From JAJDXO01 sp965221855 (GTDB lineage Bacteria; Pseudomonadota; Alphaproteobacteria; Rhodospirillales; UBA2165), in NCBI GenBank assembly GCA_965221855.1, contig CBDCSV010000006.1, positions 62,001 through 126,000 on the forward strand: a stretch of DNA of 64,000 nucleotides. The letters run 5' to 3'. Under the pieces are notes generated by a model that was given only the letters and a program-made list of their open reading frames with translations, did not search any database and was not told the DNA's origin. Shown here piece by piece: positions 62,983 through 64,000 of this stretch (its first letter is position 1; each line of letters starts with the position of its first letter). Made by a program: the position numbers and the translations under genes.

Positions 62983-63711
62983 TTACCTTCGAATACCAAG
63001 ACCGATTAGGAATAGGGGATAAAGCATTTTCCACCACCCAATAACAGGAGTCATTTTTGTATAGCCGATTTCCTTTGGTGGATAGATTTTTGAGATCGGA
63101 ACCTCCGTGGTCCGGATTCCGTCGAGCATCAGCACCTTCATGATGAGGTACATTTCCAGCTGATAGTCCTTTAACCATGTTTGTTCCAGCCGTATGCGAG
63201 GATCCCGGAGGACGTTGGTGGCGATTGCCCGGTATCCGTTGGATGTCTCGGTGACCTTTGCGCCGGTGAGGAGCCGGACGATAAGCGGATGGACATACCT
63301 GGTTGCAAACACACGATACGCCGGCATGTCGTCGCCGAACGACCCCCCGGGCAGATACCTCGAACCCATGACAAACTCGAAATCTCCGGAACAGATCGGG
63401 TCGAGCAGCCGTGTAACCTCACGCGGGTCGTCTTTGTTGTTTCCCGCGATAACCACCGCGATATCGAAGCTCTCTTCTAGCGCCACGCGGTAGCCGCGTT
63501 TGATTGCCGTTCCGACGCCGAGCGGCTTGTCGTGGGAAATTACCCGCGCTCCGGCTGCCCGCGCCAGCGCCGCGGTATCGTCCGTGGAACCGTCATCGAC
63601 GACGAGAAATGTATCGACGATGTCGTAGGGAACCGCTTCCGCGACCTTCTCGATCTTTCCGGCTTCATCAAATGCCGGTGCGATGAGAATTATTCGTCGG
63701 CCCTTATAGAT
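62983..63711 (-). CDS. Glycosyltransferase family 2, no canonical start codon
   Basis: The frame encodes a complete small GT2 domain: RIILIAPAFDEAGKIEKV, the DXD-like LVVDDGSTDDTAALARA, GVGTAIKRGYRVAL and MGSRYLPGGSFGDD, ending in a hydrophobic WWKMLYPLFLIG. Yet between TAG (63732-63730) and the first GTG (63486), which is too late, no ATG, GTG or TTG occurs. GGGAG stands six bases before ATC 63711, taken here as a possible non-AUG start. An ATG at 63750, two bases after the aminotransferase stop, is in frame but meets that TAG after six codons. Confidence 0.75.
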   Translation of the reverse strand: MYKGRRIILIAPAFDEAGKIEKVAEAVPYDIVDTFLVVDDGSTDDTAALARAAGARVISHDKPLGVGTAIKRGYRVALEESFDIAVVIAGNNKDDPREVTRLLDPICSGDFEFVMGSRYLPGGSFGDDMPAYRVFATRYVHPLIVRLLTGAKVTETSNGYRAIATNVLRDPRIRLEQTWLKDYQLEMYLIMKVLMLDGIRTTEVPISKIYPPKEIGYTKMTPVIGWWKMLYPLFLIGLGIRR

Positions 63712-63752
63712 TGGCGTCTCCCGAAAAGCCTAAAATTGATCTGGAATCATGA

Positions 63753-64000
63753 TCAGTTTGAAGAAATGAACCGTGCCAGCGTCGCGACAACGGATTCCAT
63801 CTGCTGTCGCTGCAGTTCCGCGTACATGGGGAGAGAGAGTATCCGCTTGACGGCCCGGCTGGCCGCCGGAAAATCATCGTCCGTATAGCCGAGGTCTTCG
63901 TAACAGGGCTGAGAGTGAATAAGTGACGGGTAGTGGACTTGGGCCATCACGCCTTGTGACCGGAGATATTCGAGACACCTGTCCCGGTCGTCGACTTCTA
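63753..64000 (-). CDS. DegT/DnrJ/EryC1/StrS aminotransferase, C-terminal part (runs off the window)
   Basis: About 82 residues are visible, open to the window edge. LRSQGVMAQVHYPSLIHSQP and PCYEDLGYTDDDFPAASRAV, then RILSLPMYAELQRQQMESVV, match the C-terminal end of PLP-dependent sugar aminotransferases of the DegT family. The catalytic lysine lies outside the window. It would make a 3- or 4-amino-deoxy sugar for the downstream acyltransferase. It is the first visible gene of this minus-strand operon. Confidence 0.87.
   Translation of the reverse strand, partial: EVDDRDRCLEYLRSQGVMAQVHYPSLIHSQPCYEDLGYTDDDFPAASRAVKRILSLPMYAELQRQQMESVVATLARFISSN

Overview
The window reads as a GC-rich (roughly low-to-mid 60s percent by eye) alphaproteobacterial chromosome segment, most like the Rhodospirillales. 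The pointers are a class I polyhydroxyalkanoate (PHA) locus with PhaR and a phasin, an Irr-type Fur protein beside fabA-fabB-fabI, the order ubiE/ubiB, mutM, rpsT, dnaA, dnaN, recF, gyrB, and DUF6489/DUF3126-type small proteins. No phage, CRISPR array, rRNA or tRNA gene was seen.

Layout. 1-0.8 kb: tail of an unidentified gene and a response regulator with an Hpt domain. 1.1-7.4 kb: PHA island (DUF6489 protein, phaC, phaB and phasin on the minus strand; phaR, a MaoC-type hydratase and phaA on the plus strand), with PhaR-like operators between phasin and phaR. 7.5-8.3 kb: IclR regulator. 8.3-9.4 kb: IS630-type element, copy 1. 9.4-9.9 kb: a very GC-rich, repeat-built intergenic element and a terminator hairpin before rimP. 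9.9-19.3 kb: translation and RNA operon rimP-nusA-ylxR-infB-rbfA-truB-rpsO-pnp. 19.5-22.7 kb: fabA-fabB-fabI-irr. 22.8-24.5 kb: secreted SH3 protein and a 2-hydroxyacid dehydrogenase. 24.5-28.5 kb: coaBC-dut-rrf2-cysK-moeB on the minus strand. 28.6-32.6 kb: ubiE-ubiB against mutM, a small secreted protein and rpsT. 32.6-39.6 kb: AT-rich gap, then dnaA-dnaN-recF-gyrB. 39.8-45.3 kb: class A penicillin-binding protein, hldE and a fused two-domain oxidoreductase. 45.4-50.5 kb: asparagine synthase, a glutathione S-transferase with an in-frame UGA, a DMT transporter, a DUF3126 protein and an arylsulfotransferase-like protein. 50.5-51.5 kb: second IS630 copy, inverted and apparently identical. 51.7-53.3 kb: purH. 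53.5-64 kb: surface polysaccharide cluster (CapD/WbpM-type dehydratase, reductase, GT4, WecA-like initiating transferase, then an aminotransferase/GT2/acetyltransferase/cupin/C-methyltransferase/SDR operon running off the window edge).

The most striking observation is the glutathione S-transferase at 47303-47998. A good ribosome binding site and ATG open a frame that meets TGA exactly where this family carries the cysteine of a C-P-W-V-Q-R motif, and the frame then continues for about 220 codons. A stem-loop 17 nt downstream of the UGA, with a G at the second loop position, fits the general description of a bacterial SECIS element. I infer a probable selenocysteine-containing GST; a nonsense mutation is the main alternative. 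Other points worth checking are four PhaR-box-like dyads, two inverted IS630 copies that could invert the 41 kb carrying dnaA and gyrB, a structured GC-rich repeat element, a GT2 gene with no ordinary start codon, a MutM zinc finger lacking its fourth cysteine, and an Rrf2 regulator without Fe-S cysteines next to cysK.
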